From: Rachicladosporium sp. CCFEE 5018
Lineage: Eukaryota; Ascomycota; Dothideomycetes; Cladosporiales; Cladosporiaceae
DNA: 33,172 nt
Reading direction: 5' to 3'
Assembly: GCA_002077045.2 (NCBI GenBank)
Contig: KZ111176.1
Coordinates: 129,274 to 162,445, forward strand
Shown here: positions 1-10,786 of the stretch, in pieces
Layout: each line of letters begins with the position of its first letter
Numbering within the stretch: position 1 is the first letter of the stretch
Position numbers and translations under genes: made by a program
The notes under the pieces: generated by a model
What the model saw: only the letters and a program-made list of their open reading frames with translations
Databases searched by the model: none
Told to the model about the DNA's origin: nothing

Positions 1-427
1 GCGTGTTCGAGATGACCCTCACATACCGCTCAAGCCTGCGCGACGGAAGCTGACGCTGACGGATCTCGTGCCCGATGTAGGTTACTTCGTTGCCGGAGGA
101 GTGTCGGGCATTACTTCCCGAACTGCTACAGCACCTCTAGACCGATTGAAGGTGTATTTGATTGCACAGACGGGCAATACACAGGCTGCGGCAGATGCTG
201 TGAAGAGCGGTGCTCCAGTCGCCGCGACGCAGCACGGAGCAAGGACGTTAATTAATGCATGTAAAGAGCTGTGGGCAGCGGGTGGGATTAGGAGCCTTTT
301 CGCGGGTATGTTGTACCGTACGTGGGCGCGAGAAGGTGTTGCTGACAGCCTTCAAGGTAATGGCATCAACGTCGTGAAAGTCATGCCTGAATCGGCAGTC
401 AAATTCGGCTCATATGAGGTGAGATAT
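1..427. repeat. Left copy of exact 427-bp terminal direct repeat
   Basis: Base-by-base comparison shows this stretch is identical to the last 427 bases (32746-33172), in the same orientation. It lies inside a single-copy type gene (mitochondrial carrier), not in a transposon or simple repeat. It spans carrier exon sequence, one 51-bp intron and the first nine bases of the next intron. Such terminal identity is what a circular or tandemly repeated template leaves at the ends of a linear contig. Confidence 0.97.
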
Positions 428-1183
428 CCAGGTCCAGCTGGTTTGACACCGCTAGCTAACGCCGATACAGGCAGCAAAACGCACAGTCGCCAAATTCGAA
501 GGCCACGACGATCCCCGAAAGATCTCATCCACCTCGCAGTTCATCGCCGGAGGCGTAGCAGGCATGATCTCTCAAGCCGTAGTCTACCCTCTCGACACCC
601 TCAAATTCCGCATGCAATGTGAGACTGTGGCAGGTGGCGAGCATGGTAATAAGCTCATCTGGCACACTGCACAGAAGATGTGGCAGCGCAATGGCATTGT
701 GGCCTTTTACCGAGGTCTGCCGATGGGTCTTGCGGGCATGTTTCCGTACGCTGCGATCGATCTCTTCCTGTTCGAGACGTTCAAGAAGAGGATCGTTGCG
801 CGGAATATGAAGTTGAAGGGCATCAAGCATGAGGAAGATGCTCTGCCTGGAAACTTCACACTCGCGCTAATGGGTGGCTGTTCGGGCGCGCTTGGGGCGA
901 GCGTGGTGTACCCTGTCAATCTGCTACGGACGCGACTGCAAAGTCAGGGGACTGCATTACATCCACCGACATACACTGGCATCATGGATGTCACGCGACG
1001 GACACTTGCGAACGAGGGCTGGAAGGGTCTGTTCAAGGGTTTGACGCCAAATTTGCTGAAGGTGGTGCCGGCCGTGTCGATCGTGAGTACACCAGATCAT
1101 TGTGTGGTCAAGGGCATGAGCTGATTCCTCACTAGACCTACGTGATGTACGAAAACACGAAGAAAGCGATGAACCTCCACTAA
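1..1183 (+). CDS. SAL1: EF-hand mitochondrial carrier (SCaMC/Sal1-type ATP-Mg/Pi carrier), 3' part
   Basis: C-terminal carrier domain of a calcium-regulated inner-membrane exchanger of ATP-Mg or ADP for phosphate. The reading frame is open from base 2, so the gene continues off the left edge. Its 5' part is at 31869-33172. Exons: 2-305, 357-418, 471-1082, 1136-1183. Introns: 306-356 (GTATGT...AAG), 419-470 and 1083-1135. The three mitochondrial-carrier repeats carry PLDRLK, PLDTLK and PVNLLR; the third has Asn at the acidic position, which I recall in this subfamily. Other family hallmarks are GNGINVVKVMPESAVKFGSYE-like text after the first intron and YVMYENTKK at the end. The first intron is 51 bp and stop-free, so an unspliced reading looks deceptively open. 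The family is well supported; the substrate is inferred from it. Confidence 0.9.
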
Positions 1184-1447
1184 GCCCTGAGGAACTCGAC
1201 TTGCTGGGTATTGATTTGGATTGTCTGTTCTTCTAGCGGCATATGGCGTTCCGGATATGATGCGAAGTCTCTACTGTGACTACGGCCCATGAGCCCGTCG
1301 GCATCAAGCTAGGTTTGTATTGGTACAGTCTATATGCAAGCCTCCGTGGCTGCTTAGCCCAGATCTCGTGTATGCAGCGTCGCCTCATACGGGCTGTTTG
1401 TACAGCTCGAAATCCCCGGAAGGTGTGAACCCTTACCCAATGGACTG

Positions 1448-2408
1448 TCATGCAATGCCGCCCAGCGCATTGCTAACGTATTGATAGCTCCCCAAGAACA
1501 CCGCACCTCCAATACTGATCCACATAGTTCTCGGACCCAGTCCACTGAAGAACGCTCTGCTCCCCTCGTCCCTCCATATTCGTTTCGTGATGTGTACCAC
1601 GCTCTCCTTCTCTTTTGCAAGCATAAGTCGCGTCTTCAGCACGTCCAGCGGCGTCGTCAGTCCCGCCGCCACAGCCCCAGACAGACTTCCATACACCGCG
1701 CTCTCCCCAGCGCTCACACCCCTCGCGCGATCCGTTGTGCTTCGCCGCGACACAGACCATCTTTTCATGCCCTCCCACAGCGGGAATTGTATAACTGTAA
1801 ACGGCACCTCCCTCATGACCGTGATACTCCACCCTCTATACGACTCCCCCCACATCGTCGCGAAACCATGTGTTCTGCTGAGGGAAATTATCCCACTCAA
1901 CGCCTCCCTTGATCCCCTCGCCACCCCAGCCTGTGCCCTTTGCTTCACGACCTCAGTCGGCACTCTCACTGCACAAGCCGCAACCTCACCGAGACTCGCA
2001 GCTAGCATGTAGCCTCCGGCCCCGACATGACCTCCATTGCGCTCGGCGACAGAACGCTTGACAGAATCATATGTGACAAAGAACAGAGCTGCGCCGGGCG
2101 CGGAGCCGACTATGGCTGAACCTATGCCCGAGTAGACGCCCTTGAAGCCACCAGACGCGAAGAAGCCAGGCGCGGATTGCAGGCGGGTTTTGAGCGTGTC
2201 GAGGGGAAAGAGGGAGGTGTCTACTGTGGTGCCGGCTAGTGCTCCTGCCTATACTTGTCAGTGGATGTAGTTCTCTCACGAAGATTGCAGAATCTCCGAT
2301 GTCGCCTCGGAATATATGCGAGCTTGAGACATAAGAAGAGACGCTTACGATGAGGGAACGCAGGTAAGGGGACTGAACGAGCGGAACTGGAGCTGTAGAA
2401 GACTCCAT
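1448..2408 (-). CDS. PET8: Mitochondrial S-adenosylmethionine carrier (Pet8/SAMC family)
   Basis: Imports S-adenosylmethionine into the mitochondrial matrix in exchange for S-adenosylhomocysteine (family knowledge), feeding methylation, biotin and lipoate synthesis. Two exons: 2408-2349 (20 codons) and 2248-1448, with one 100-bp intron (GTAAGC...TATAG). The product is 286 aa, the usual length. Three carrier signatures are visible: FPLDTLKTRL, VPTEVVKQRAQ and TPLDVLKTRL. The block GEVAACAVRVPTEVVKQR is highly typical of SAM carriers. I chose the ATG at 2406-2408 because it gives a short N-terminus running straight into the first transmembrane helix; an ATG at 2463-2465 would add 19 residues. 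It is convergent with the neighbouring SCaMC gene, their stops being 264 bp apart. Two unrelated mitochondrial carriers side by side may be chance. Confidence 0.93.
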
Positions 2409-2697
2409 CGCAGGTATGATGCTATCGTGAAAGCAGTACGAAAGCCATGTTCGCGGTTTGACCACGTCAACAAGGATACGAAGTATAGCTTATGTTTATT
2501 GGGAAGTTCGATATGCGGCTTTGAAAGTGGCCGGACTTCGAAAGCCCGAAGATACAAGGTGACATCACTGTCGCGTGCTCCAACACGTCAATGTCTGGTA
2601 TGACTATCGATTGAGCGTAAGCGCAAAGGGATATTGAAAATTTCGGGTTCCGAAGATTTGCTACGACACACGATCTTGTGCACATGTCTATAAACGC

Positions 2698-4500
2698 TCA
2701 CAACTTAGTCCTCCCCTCCTCACTAGTCCTCCTCCTCATCACCGCACCCCCTTCCCTGCTTACATTGACCATTCGCGCTGCACCTCTGAGCGCTGTAGCA
2801 GCCGTGCTGACAGCGTTGACCGCTGCCTCGATACCAGCGCCAGCACTTGCATCCTCGTGCTCGTTCGAGGGACCAGCTCCACCTTCCTGAGCCCCATTGC
2901 CACGCGCTTGCGTCCGCTGAAGCTGCGTGCTCGTAAGCCAGTGGACCTGTCGTCCGATAGCCGCCACTTGAGCTCCCAGGTGAGCTACTTCGTCACGACT
3001 CCGGATATTCTCATTCAGCATTTGCATCGAGTGGCGGCCGTCGAGTTCTTGCAGTGTAGTTGCCATGCGAGACATCTCCTCGCGGAGAGACTCGTGCATA
3101 CTTAGCAAGTGGTGTAGTGGAGATGCGTATGGATCCGCGGCTGCGAGTGGCGGAAAGGGTTCTGCGAGGTCAAAGTCTGAGGAGAATGGCTCTAGCAAAT
3201 CCCGTCTGGGAACGCCCGGCAGGACCGGTGGTGCTCGTCGAGGCGGCGACATATTGGCAGTGTGCATGGAGCGCGTTGTGGTCGTTGCACTGTCTTCAGA
3301 GTTGCGACTGGGAGGTTGAGGGAAATCGTAGTCCTCTGGCGAGATAGCCGTGCCGATCGTTGCGACGCTTGCACCTCGCGAGTGACCCGGTAGGAAGGGG
3401 ATGCGCGTCTCGTCGGCACTGTCATCATCGGGATTACCCGGCCTGGTATCGAGGAGTGTCTGTATAGTCGCGAAGCCGTCTTGTAGGACCTCCAACTTGC
3501 GTGTAAGCTGTCTCTGCGCAACTTCGTGCTCCTCCATGCGCTTTGCTTGTGCGATCAGCATTGGCGCAAGCCTCGCGAGTGCACAGCTCTTTGCATGCAC
3601 TTCAGACTGAGCTCGCTTGCTCCGGTTGCCACAGCCGTAAACTGCACCAGGACATGGTATGACCACAGTCGGGCACGTATGAGCCTTGTGATCTTCCAGC
3701 TCGCGATACAGCACCTTTTGCTTACACTGCGAGCATCTTACTTCGTGATCTGAGCACTCAGTCTTCCAGTGACCCTCCAGTGAAGCCTTGAGCATCTCCT
3801 TGTGGCAGCTCAGACAGCTCACACTATAGTGTAGACAGCCTTGATCGCGGTCCATTCGCCGTGCGGATAGCTCACATTCCGTCCCAGGGCATGCTACCGT
3901 GGCGTAGCCACAGTAGAGACCAACATGGTCTTGCACCTCGCCTCGTCTGACCTCGATTCCACACTCAGGTGTTGGACATTCCACGACCAGCTCATCGAGA
4001 ATGTTGACGATGAGCTTACTTGTCGCAGACCTTGGGCCCATTTGAGCAGGCGCTCGACATGATGGACAGCTGCCACGCGTCTCGGAGGGCGTATGGGCCG
4101 TGGTATTGGTGGCCCAAGTCTGTCGTATACAATCTCGACAGAAGCAATGATCGCAATTGCTCAGCAGGACTGGGTCAACAAACGGGCAGCGGCAGATTGG
4201 GCAGACCAGATTCTCGTTGTACTGGGAAACGTACTCCAGTGCACGAAGATCGACAGGTGCAGCCAGATGCGTGCGAGCGCGTTGCGTCTCGTAGTGACTC
4301 AGCTCCATCGTTCTGCGTTGCTCTAGCCTTCGCATGCCACGTAGTGAGTTGCGGTGGCCGACACTCACTGAGTGACTTCGATGGCTTTCAGGCGGAGGTA
4401 AGAAAGGCGAAGTCGCGTGGCCAGTGGACTGCGCGTGTCGATGCAGTGGAGACACGGCATCGTCTCGAAAAGGCAGTGGTACAGAAGGCGGCCTCGACAT
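2698..4500 (-). CDS. RING-finger / TRAF-type zinc-finger protein, probable E3 ubiquitin ligase
   Basis: Intronless gene of 600 aa from the ATG at 4498-4500, which has a strong context (GCCACCATG). An in-frame ATG at 4578 would add 26 residues. Domains: a Ser/Pro/Arg-rich N-terminus; a C3HC4 RING at about residues 100-148 (CPIC, CDHCFCRDC, CPSC); a series of TRAF-type zinc fingers at about 174-311 with repeated C-x2-5-C / H-x3-5-C spacing; a coiled coil at about 311-350 (QAKRMEEHEVAQRQLTRKLE); a low-complexity acidic/Pro linker; and a second coiled coil near 470-525. This layout matches the fungal TRAF-like RING ligases, which resemble animal TRAF proteins but lack the MATH domain here. Substrate is unknown. 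Its 3' end lies 290 bp from the start of the SAM carrier. Family is certain, function inferred. Confidence 0.88.
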   Translation of the reverse strand: MSRPPSVPLPFRDDAVSPLHRHAQSTGHATSPFLPPPESHRSHSVSVGHRNSLRGMRRLEQRRTMELSHYETQRARTHLAAPVDLRALEYVSQYNENLVCPICRCPFVDPVLLSNCDHCFCRDCIRQTWATNTTAHTPSETRGSCPSCRAPAQMGPRSATSKLIVNILDELVVECPTPECGIEVRRGEVQDHVGLYCGYATVACPGTECELSARRMDRDQGCLHYSVSCLSCHKEMLKASLEGHWKTECSDHEVRCSQCKQKVLYRELEDHKAHTCPTVVIPCPGAVYGCGNRSKRAQSEVHAKSCALARLAPMLIAQAKRMEEHEVAQRQLTRKLEVLQDGFATIQTLLDTRPGNPDDDSADETRIPFLPGHSRGASVATIGTAISPEDYDFPQPPSRNSEDSATTTTRSMHTANMSPPRRAPPVLPGVPRRDLLEPFSSDFDLAEPFPPLAAADPYASPLHHLLSMHESLREEMSRMATTLQELDGRHSMQMLNENIRSRDEVAHLGAQVAAIGRQVHWLTSTQLQRTQARGNGAQEGGAGPSNEHEDASAGAGIEAAVNAVSTAATALRGAARMVNVSREGGAVMRRRTSEEGRTKL

Positions 4501-5015
4501 GGTGGCAGCTGTTGTGACCAGGGATCGTGCAGGTGAGGTCGTACTGCAAGGATTGGGATCGATGCTTAGTACATGCACTCGCGAGCTGTTCGTTCTCGGT
4601 TTGTGATATGTCGTCGTTCGGAAAACTCACGGACCTGCCCGTAGACGGTCCTACGTTGCTGGCTGCTATGAACCGTACTGCGACCTGTTGGCAGTGGCGT
4701 TCCGGCTGCCCGACCAAAGGAACGCCAATACAGAGCCAGTTCGCGCAGTTAACTTCATTCTCGCGAGACGTGGCCCGGCATTTTCACGAATTCACCGGAG
4801 AGACGATGAGACCGCTGTGCAATTCAGATTCACCGTGCTCATATGGATGACGAATGCCAGCAGCCGGTTGATACGTCAGATATGATTGACTTCAGATGAG
4901 CGCATCTCCGTGAAGCCCATCATCGAACAGTACGATACTCACCGTCACGGAGAAAGCATTCACATAGATTCAGGCCATACTACACTGCCATGGCGCTACG
5001 ATAGCAATATAGTCC
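4501..5015. other. Intergenic, probable promoter of the RING gene and 3' flank of the GH35 remnant
   Basis: 515 bases with no convincing coding sequence. Short open frames here have no recognisable motif. It should hold the promoter and 5' leader of the minus-strand RING gene. I see no clear TATA box or palindrome. Confidence 0.5.
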
Positions 5016-7182
5016 CTAGTACGCACCGACTCTCTTCGCCCAAGCCGGCTGTGGTGCTGGCGCGACCTTCCCAAAACCGCTCTGCACCGCAGTCCCAGCA
5101 ATCAGGCTAAACCCATCAACTTTCGCACCTGCAGTCTCCTGCACCCACAAGCTCACGGCCAGACTATTGCTACCCTGGTAGTTCCAGATTCCTTGCGGTA
5201 CAGGGAAGACGTCTTGCGGCCCAACGTTGTGAACGTACTTACCAAACTGGTAGCCATTCACGAACAACTGGCATCTGTACGCGGCGGGTCGCGCGGTCCC
5301 GTTGGCGGCTTTATAGGCGTCGGAAGTGCTATTCGCGAAGCTAATGGAGAGCGGAATGTCGTAGCCTACTGGCAAGTTAAGGTCGAAGGTCGTGCTGTAG
5401 AATGCTATGCCCGGACCTGTGAGACCCTCCTGCGGACCGGTGCTTGACTTCCAACTCGAGGTCGGGGCACCAGGGAGATGGTAGCCTTGACGCTCTGCGT
5501 ACAGACCGCCTTCGTTGAGGGGACCGCGGGTCTTGTCGGCGTAGTTTTCGCCTCCGAGGTTGCCGGTGAGCTTCCAGGTCACATCGCTTTGGGCGTGGCC
5601 GGACAAAGAGAAACCAAGAATGCCGCGAGGGTTTTTCATGGCATCCGCACCGATAGTGTAGCTCTCATCCAGACTCATGTGGTCGATTACGACCGTGATG
5701 ACAGCTGCAGAACCCTTGCTCAGCGTCGTGTTGAGATTGTAGGTCTGGTTCCACTTGGTAACGACATCTTCGCCCGTGAACGAGCCGACATGTTGGTCAT
5801 TGAGCCAGATTGAGTGGCTGTATGCCGAGCCACCTGACGTCGACAGATACAGTGTCTTCTCGGTGCCAGTAGCCGTGAAGTGCCCACGATACACCAGACT
5901 CCCAGTATTGTAGCCGTAGTCGCTGGCGGAGAGTGATGTAGGTGTGGTCAGGTTGAAGACAGTATTGTTGGTGTATCTCAGGTCTGCAGCAGTCCACTTG
6001 CTATCATCGTAGTTCGACTGAATCTCTGGCAGGTCATTGATCACCGTCCACTTGATGGTGGACAAGTCAGGTATTGAGACTTTCGGCTTCTTGTAGGTGG
6101 CTGTAGCGGTTACTGAGCCGCAGGACATCTTCTTAGATTTCAGAGCTTTGCCGTTGTAAGTGAGCTGGCGGAGATACTGTGGGCCACCAATCACTTCGAT
6201 AGACGACGTGGCATTGAGATCGCCAGTCAGATGGACTGAGTCGCCAGAGACAATAGCCTAGGGAGATTGTCAGCATTCGCTCCGACGTTCGAGATTCCGA
6301 CCGCAGTCGCAGTCCTGCTATTAGGAGAAGTCCACTTACAGTGCGCAGTAGATAGTCAGCCTTTACGATGAGCGCCGAAGGCAGATGGCTAGGCTTCGTG
6401 AAGTTTCTGAATACGGCATCGCTCGGGGTATCGATCACCCAATAGTTGTAGGCGGAGTTGCGGTCTGTCTCCGATCAGTATGCTTACTTTCGCATCTCAT
6501 CATTGCACATACCTAGAATGTAGACGTCAAGATCACATCCTAACTGCACGACCCGTCGCTTGGGACTCGTCTGGAAGCCGAGTACCGTGGCACCGTTCTT
6601 GATCGTTGACTTGACACCTGAGCCCTCGACAATACGAGCCCTGCCGCCGTTTGAGACAGCCAACTCGTGCTGCTCGTTTGGCCCACCGTATACGACCAGT
6701 ACGCGCTTTGATCCGTACTGCTTCCACGTGAAGATCTCCGCTGTCGAGTAGAGCAAGTTCACACCACCAACGTCGTAGTCAGTGACATGGAACTTTGAGT
6801 CACGTCCGTGGAGAGTAAGCTGACCACCCCATTGTGGGATCGTGATGTTGCCCTTGCTTGTCGGTAGCGTGATCTGGTAGCTAACATCCGTGACCGAGCT
6901 GTAGTTTGCCTGGCGGATGACAAAGAACTTTGTGATATCGCTAAAGGTAGCGGTGACTGTCAAGGCCGGGTTGCCGGTGTAAGAGCCATTGGTGTGCGTA
7001 TTGTTCTGGTAGACGCTCGTGGTGTATGCTGGGGATGCCTGCAGAAAATTGGCCTCGAGCTTCGCCTCACTGTACTTCTCGCGCTCCACGCCAAGACTCT
7101 CGTCAATGACTGCAGCATAGTCGTAGCTTGTATAGCCTCCAGGATGGCCGAGGTTGCCCCAATTTGTACCGCCGAAGGTCAT
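5016..7182 (-). pseudogene. GH35 beta-galactosidase lacking its catalytic N-terminus (5'-truncated)
   Basis: Recognisable from the GGTNWGNLGHPGGYTSYDY block that closes the TIM barrel of fungal LacA-type beta-galactosidases; the downstream domains follow to a normal-looking end. Exons: about 7182-6513, 6464-6340, 6257-5016. Introns: 6465-6512 (48 bp) and 6258-6339 (82 bp), both GT-AG. All are spliceable and open, giving about 678 residues. A full fungal enzyme is near 1,000 residues: the first about 350, carrying both catalytic glutamates, are absent. I searched all frames upstream to about 9.1 kb for the ENEY-type motif and found none. Homology stops abruptly between 7182 and about 7240, after which plus-strand coding-like sequence begins. 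The frame continues open upstream to 7425 but that part does not resemble GH35. It is either a truncated gene at a rearrangement breakpoint or an assembly chimera. No activity is expected. Confidence 0.82.
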
Positions 7183-7239
7183 GTGATCGAGGACCGGGAT
7201 GTCGAAGAGCTGGGATTCGGCGCTGCCTTCACGCCGCTG

Positions 7240-7416
7240 AATACTTGTAAGCAGCCGGTTGTGGATGCGTTTCCCGACGTCACGGATGTGAGGGCTTGGG
7301 TTGGGCGTTATCTCAAGGAGGCGGATGGGAGGCATAGCGGGAGGGTGGGGACGTTTGTGCAGGAGAAGCTTGATGGGGAGGGCAGAACGGCGCTGCAGAG
7401 TGTTATGGGGGCGTAG
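7240..7416 (+). pseudogene. Orphan C-terminal coding remnant on the plus strand
   Basis: Reading + from about 7240 gives a coherent hydrophilic C-terminus (PDVTDVRAWVGRYLKEADGR..., then HSGRVGTFVQEKLDGEGR and a stop at 7414-7416). It has the composition of a real protein and starts just after a possible acceptor (GTAAGCAG, about 7237-7244). Upstream in the same frame lies antisense GH35 sequence, so any 5' exons are missing. I do not recognise the family. Best reading: the tail of another gene placed next to the truncated GH35 by a rearrangement or misjoin. Antisense coincidence is possible. Confidence 0.35.
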
Positions 7417-9129
7417 AGAGCGCATGTGCTGCAGTGGGAGGACGGGTGAACGTTGACGCTGGTGCGGGCCAGATCGTATGAGTCGCCGACGAGCGCAGCG
7501 GACGGGAGCATGGGTTGCAGACGACGTTTCACTGACGACGTTACACGCATCTCGAGACTGGGCCTAGCGACCGTCTTTGTGGAGCGCGACAAGGGCAAAA
7601 GACGCTGAGAACCGTTCATGGACGCATGCGGTCGACGAGCTTGCATCATTCACGTGCTCGAGCAGTGCGGGTAGTTGTAGAGGTACAGATCCCAACATCG
7701 CTCCTGACAACAAAAGTTTTTCGACTCCCGCGGTGGATATCAGGGTCCTCTACATACCGCTGTTACTTTTCTTGCCTGATCGATGCGCACCCTTGTGACG
7801 ACGACGTCTAGGGACGTACCGCTTGGGAGGTCCTTGTATATGTAGCATTAGGGAAGAAACGTGGATTGATGAAGGAATGGGCAGCGGCGCCGCAGCCGTA
7901 CGTGGTGAAACTGCGCTGAGCCTGCAGCTACACCCACTGGGAGCTCAACAACCGAGCGCCGCCTAGCTCCGTCGAGGATTCTGCGTGGGTCATTACACCA
8001 GCACATTGACATGTCGTGCACTCATGAGGGGCAGCCAGTGAAGCGCGAGACCTTTTGCATTACATCCACAGCTCACACTCACCTTGCTGAAAATCCGATA
8101 GCTCAGGCGGAGGACAGCAGACTCCGCATTACGGCGATGGATGCAGGCATTGGTCGCTGCAACGGCGTTTTGCAACGCTTCTGCATCAAGAGTAGCGAGT
8201 ACGCACCGGCGGAAAGATAAGCGCTCCTTGTGTTCCAGCGACGGTGCCATGGTGAGACTTGGGCACCTGGTCCCTTCGCCAGTACGCTTCGCTGAGCAGC
8301 ACATTGCCAGAGACGGTCTGCTGGGAAGTCTACGGGCTTGTATCGACAGCGGCACTCACGGACTCGCAAGTGGACGAGGCAGGGAGTGAAGAGCTGATGG
8401 GCTGACTGGCCGACAAGTCGTTAGCCATCGGGTAGAGATTGCTATCGCGTTGCCAGGCTGCGGGCTGCGCTGAAATGTCTCCAGCGAATTCCAAGACCAC
8501 CGTGACCAGGATGGAAGACGAGCAGACTGACCGCAGCGCAGTCGATCGCATCTTCATTGTAGAAGCGAACATGTATACTTACGTGCTGCAGCTATGGTGC
8601 CGGATTTTGAGTGGCACAGCGCGGACGTTGAACGGCCGTGGCCAGTGTAGAGACGGAGGTGAACGGAGAGTGAGGGCGTTGATTGATGAGCAGACTTGCG
8701 TGCTTTGGCGACGCGGAAGGGTATATAAGAAAGCACACGTCCCACATTACCTCTCAATCGACTAAGCCCTGCAGACCTCTGCTCCTACATATCTTTGCGG
8801 CCCTGAGACAAATAATGTGGCGGCGATCGTCTGCCTCATGAACCGGCATCCTCGCTTCTGGACTTATCGACTGCCCATACGATCGAGGCCGGGTCAGCGA
8901 GAACGGTGTGCGGAAGTACGGTGAGGGACGAAGCCCTGACTCGCCTACCGATACCTACTGTCTTCTGGTGAGCTTCTGCGTCTGGACTTCGCCATTGCGG
9001 TACTCTGCCACTGTCAAGACGTCGGCTAGCAGATCTGATGCAAACCAGGAGGTCGGAGGAATTCGCACAGACCAAGGAGCTCGCCAAGCCAAACTGGACT
9101 TCAGCTTCATTTCCGGCCTACTTTACTTG

Positions 9130-9423
9130 CTACAGCGCCTGCGACTTGGCGTCAAACGTCGAGATACGCCAAGTTGGGAGACACTGGCTCGCGATCAGTC
9201 CAGATGGGAAGGAGATGATGAAAATGGGATGCTGGAGGCGATCATTGAGTGTGAATGTGGTGAGCAAAGCAGCACGGCGACGGAAGATCTCTGCGAGGAC
9301 CGCAGTATGGAGCTGTTCGATGGCGCACAGACGGTCCAGCTCTGCTTCAACATGCGAGCCAGCGATACGATGCGTTTCAGCGCTTTCTAATCGTGTGCGA
9401 TAGCTTTCGACTGCCGCAAACAT
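9130..9423 (-). CDS. Possible small protein of unknown function
   Basis: A 97-codon minus-strand frame whose first 50 residues look like a helical, charged segment (SYRTRLESAETHRIAGSHVE, then CAIEQLHTAVLAEIFRRRA). The second half is less protein-like, and an unseen intron may alter the end. It would be divergent from the AA9 gene, with about 380 bp between the starts. No family recognised. Could equally be a chance ORF. Confidence 0.22.
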   Translation of the reverse strand: MFAAVESYRTRLESAETHRIAGSHVEAELDRLCAIEQLHTAVLAEIFRRRAALLTTFTLNDRLQHPIFIISFPSGLIASQCLPTWRISTFDAKSQAL

Positions 9424-9581
9424 GAGATCGATCTCTTGGCTTGCACAATCAAACTGCCTATCTCGTCCGAAGCGAACGCCTTACACTCCACTGACTAGGC
9501 GCCGCGTTCGCATCCATAGTACTTCGATCCACACGTCACGTTTCATCCTTACCGCTGTGAAATAGCAAGTCATCTTCCACT

Positions 9582-9600
9582 ACCCGGATCGTAGCCGGGT
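9582..9600. promoter_or_regulatory. Perfect inverted repeat ACCCGG-N7-CCGGGT upstream of the AA9 gene
   Basis: Six-base arms (9582-9587 and 9595-9600) flank seven bases, 205 bp before the LPMO start codon. It contains CGG...CCG half-sites as used by Zn2Cys6 dimers, which control many cellulase and LPMO genes. A CCCCAC element that fits the CreA/CRE1 core also sits near 9784. Binding is inferred only from the pattern. Confidence 0.35.
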
Positions 9601-9804
9601 TTGAGACGGTAACATCATAAGTATCAGGTCGCTGCTCTCCCTTCGTTTTCCCTTCGTACAGCACAAGCTTCAGCCTTTGAACTTTCAGTCATTCATTACA
9701 GAGACCGTTGATCGGCTCTATCACATTCGTTTCTACAGCCAAGTTCCAACAGTCCAGCACAGCTACCACACCAACCCAATTTCTCCCCACCAAGTAACAT
9801 CAAG

Positions 9805-10786
9805 ATGCACTCCTTCACCACCGCCAGCGCCATCGCCGCTGCCGTTGCAATTCTCCCCTCCGTCTCCGCCCATGGTCACGTTCAGGGTATCATGGCCAAC
9901 GGCAAATACACACCCAATACCACCCCCAACTGGATCTACGGCACCAAGCCGGTCAGCCCTGGCTGGTACGCCAAGGACCAGGACAACGGCTTCGTCGCTC
10001 CAGACTCCTATGGCTCGCCGGATATCATCTGCCACAAGTCGGCAACCCCTGGTGCCAACAGCGTTGAGGTCGCTGCTGGCAGCAAGATGACATTGTTCTG
10101 GGACGTGAGTGTCTTGCCGCGATGTCTTCGAGTGAATACTGGCATCGATCTGACATGTCAACATAGACTTGGCCAGAATCCCACCACGGCCCCGTGACCG
10201 ACTACCTTGCCCGCTGCCCTGGCGACTGCACTGCCGTCGACAAGACCAGCCTCAACTTCTTCCCCATCGACAAAGTCGGCCTGCTTGACGGGTCCGTCAA
10301 CCCCGGCAAGTGGGCATCAGACACATTGATCGGTACGTATCTCCATGTAACGACTGTTATGGGCATCTACAGCAGGGTCTGACATCCTATTCAGCCAACA
10401 ACAACTCCTGGACCGTCACCATCCCCGCCGATCTCGCACCCGGCTACTTCGTCCTCCGCCACGAGATCATCGGCCTCCACTCTGCCGGCAACGCCAACGG
10501 CGCACAGTCGTACCCGCAATGCATCAACGTCCACATCACCGGCTCGGGTACCAAGCGTCCCTGCGATAGCGGTGCTGCCTGCGCTAAAGGCACTGCGCTG
10601 TACAAAGCGACTGAGTACGAGTAACCTCTCCTATTAGGAACTTGCGGACGCGTGCTGACTTCACTTTCCAGCGCCGGTATCCTCATCAACATCTACCAGA
10701 GCTTGTCGTCGTACACCATTCCGGGCCCGGCTGTCTGGTCTGGATGGACGAAGAGCAAGCGCTTCTCGCAGATCTGGAAGGCTTAG
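9805..10786 (+). CDS. AA9 lytic polysaccharide monooxygenase (formerly GH61), secreted
   Basis: Copper enzyme that oxidatively cleaves cellulose or related glucans outside the cell. Exons: 9805-10104, 10167-10332, 10395-10620, 10672-10786; introns of 62, 62 and 51 bp, all GT-AG; product 268 aa. The signal peptide (residues 1-22) ends in SVSA, so cleavage exposes His23 (HGHVQG) as the N-terminal copper-binding histidine. The second brace histidine is in the SHHGPV block (106/107). The axial Tyr195 and second-shell His184 and Gln193 sit in GLHSAG...QSYPQC. Cysteines for the usual disulfides are present. There is no CBM1 or GPI tail, so it is a single-domain LPMO. The leader before the ATG is C/T/A-rich, typical of strongly expressed fungal genes. 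Substrate and regioselectivity cannot be read from the sequence. Confidence 0.95.

Larger units (their letters stand above)
7417..9804. other. Gene-poor region between the GH35 breakpoint and the AA9 gene
   Basis: About 2.4 kb without a recognisable protein family on either strand. It contains a TATA-like TATATAA at 8722-8728 (+) followed by no credible plus-strand ORF. On the minus strand near 8330-8572 there is a short frame whose N-terminus is hydrophobic (SSSILVTVVLEFAGDISAQPA), preceded by a GTAAGT and followed by a GTGAGT. This could be fragments of a small spliced secreted protein, but no complete model can be built. The last 380 bp should include the AA9 promoter. Confidence 0.45.
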
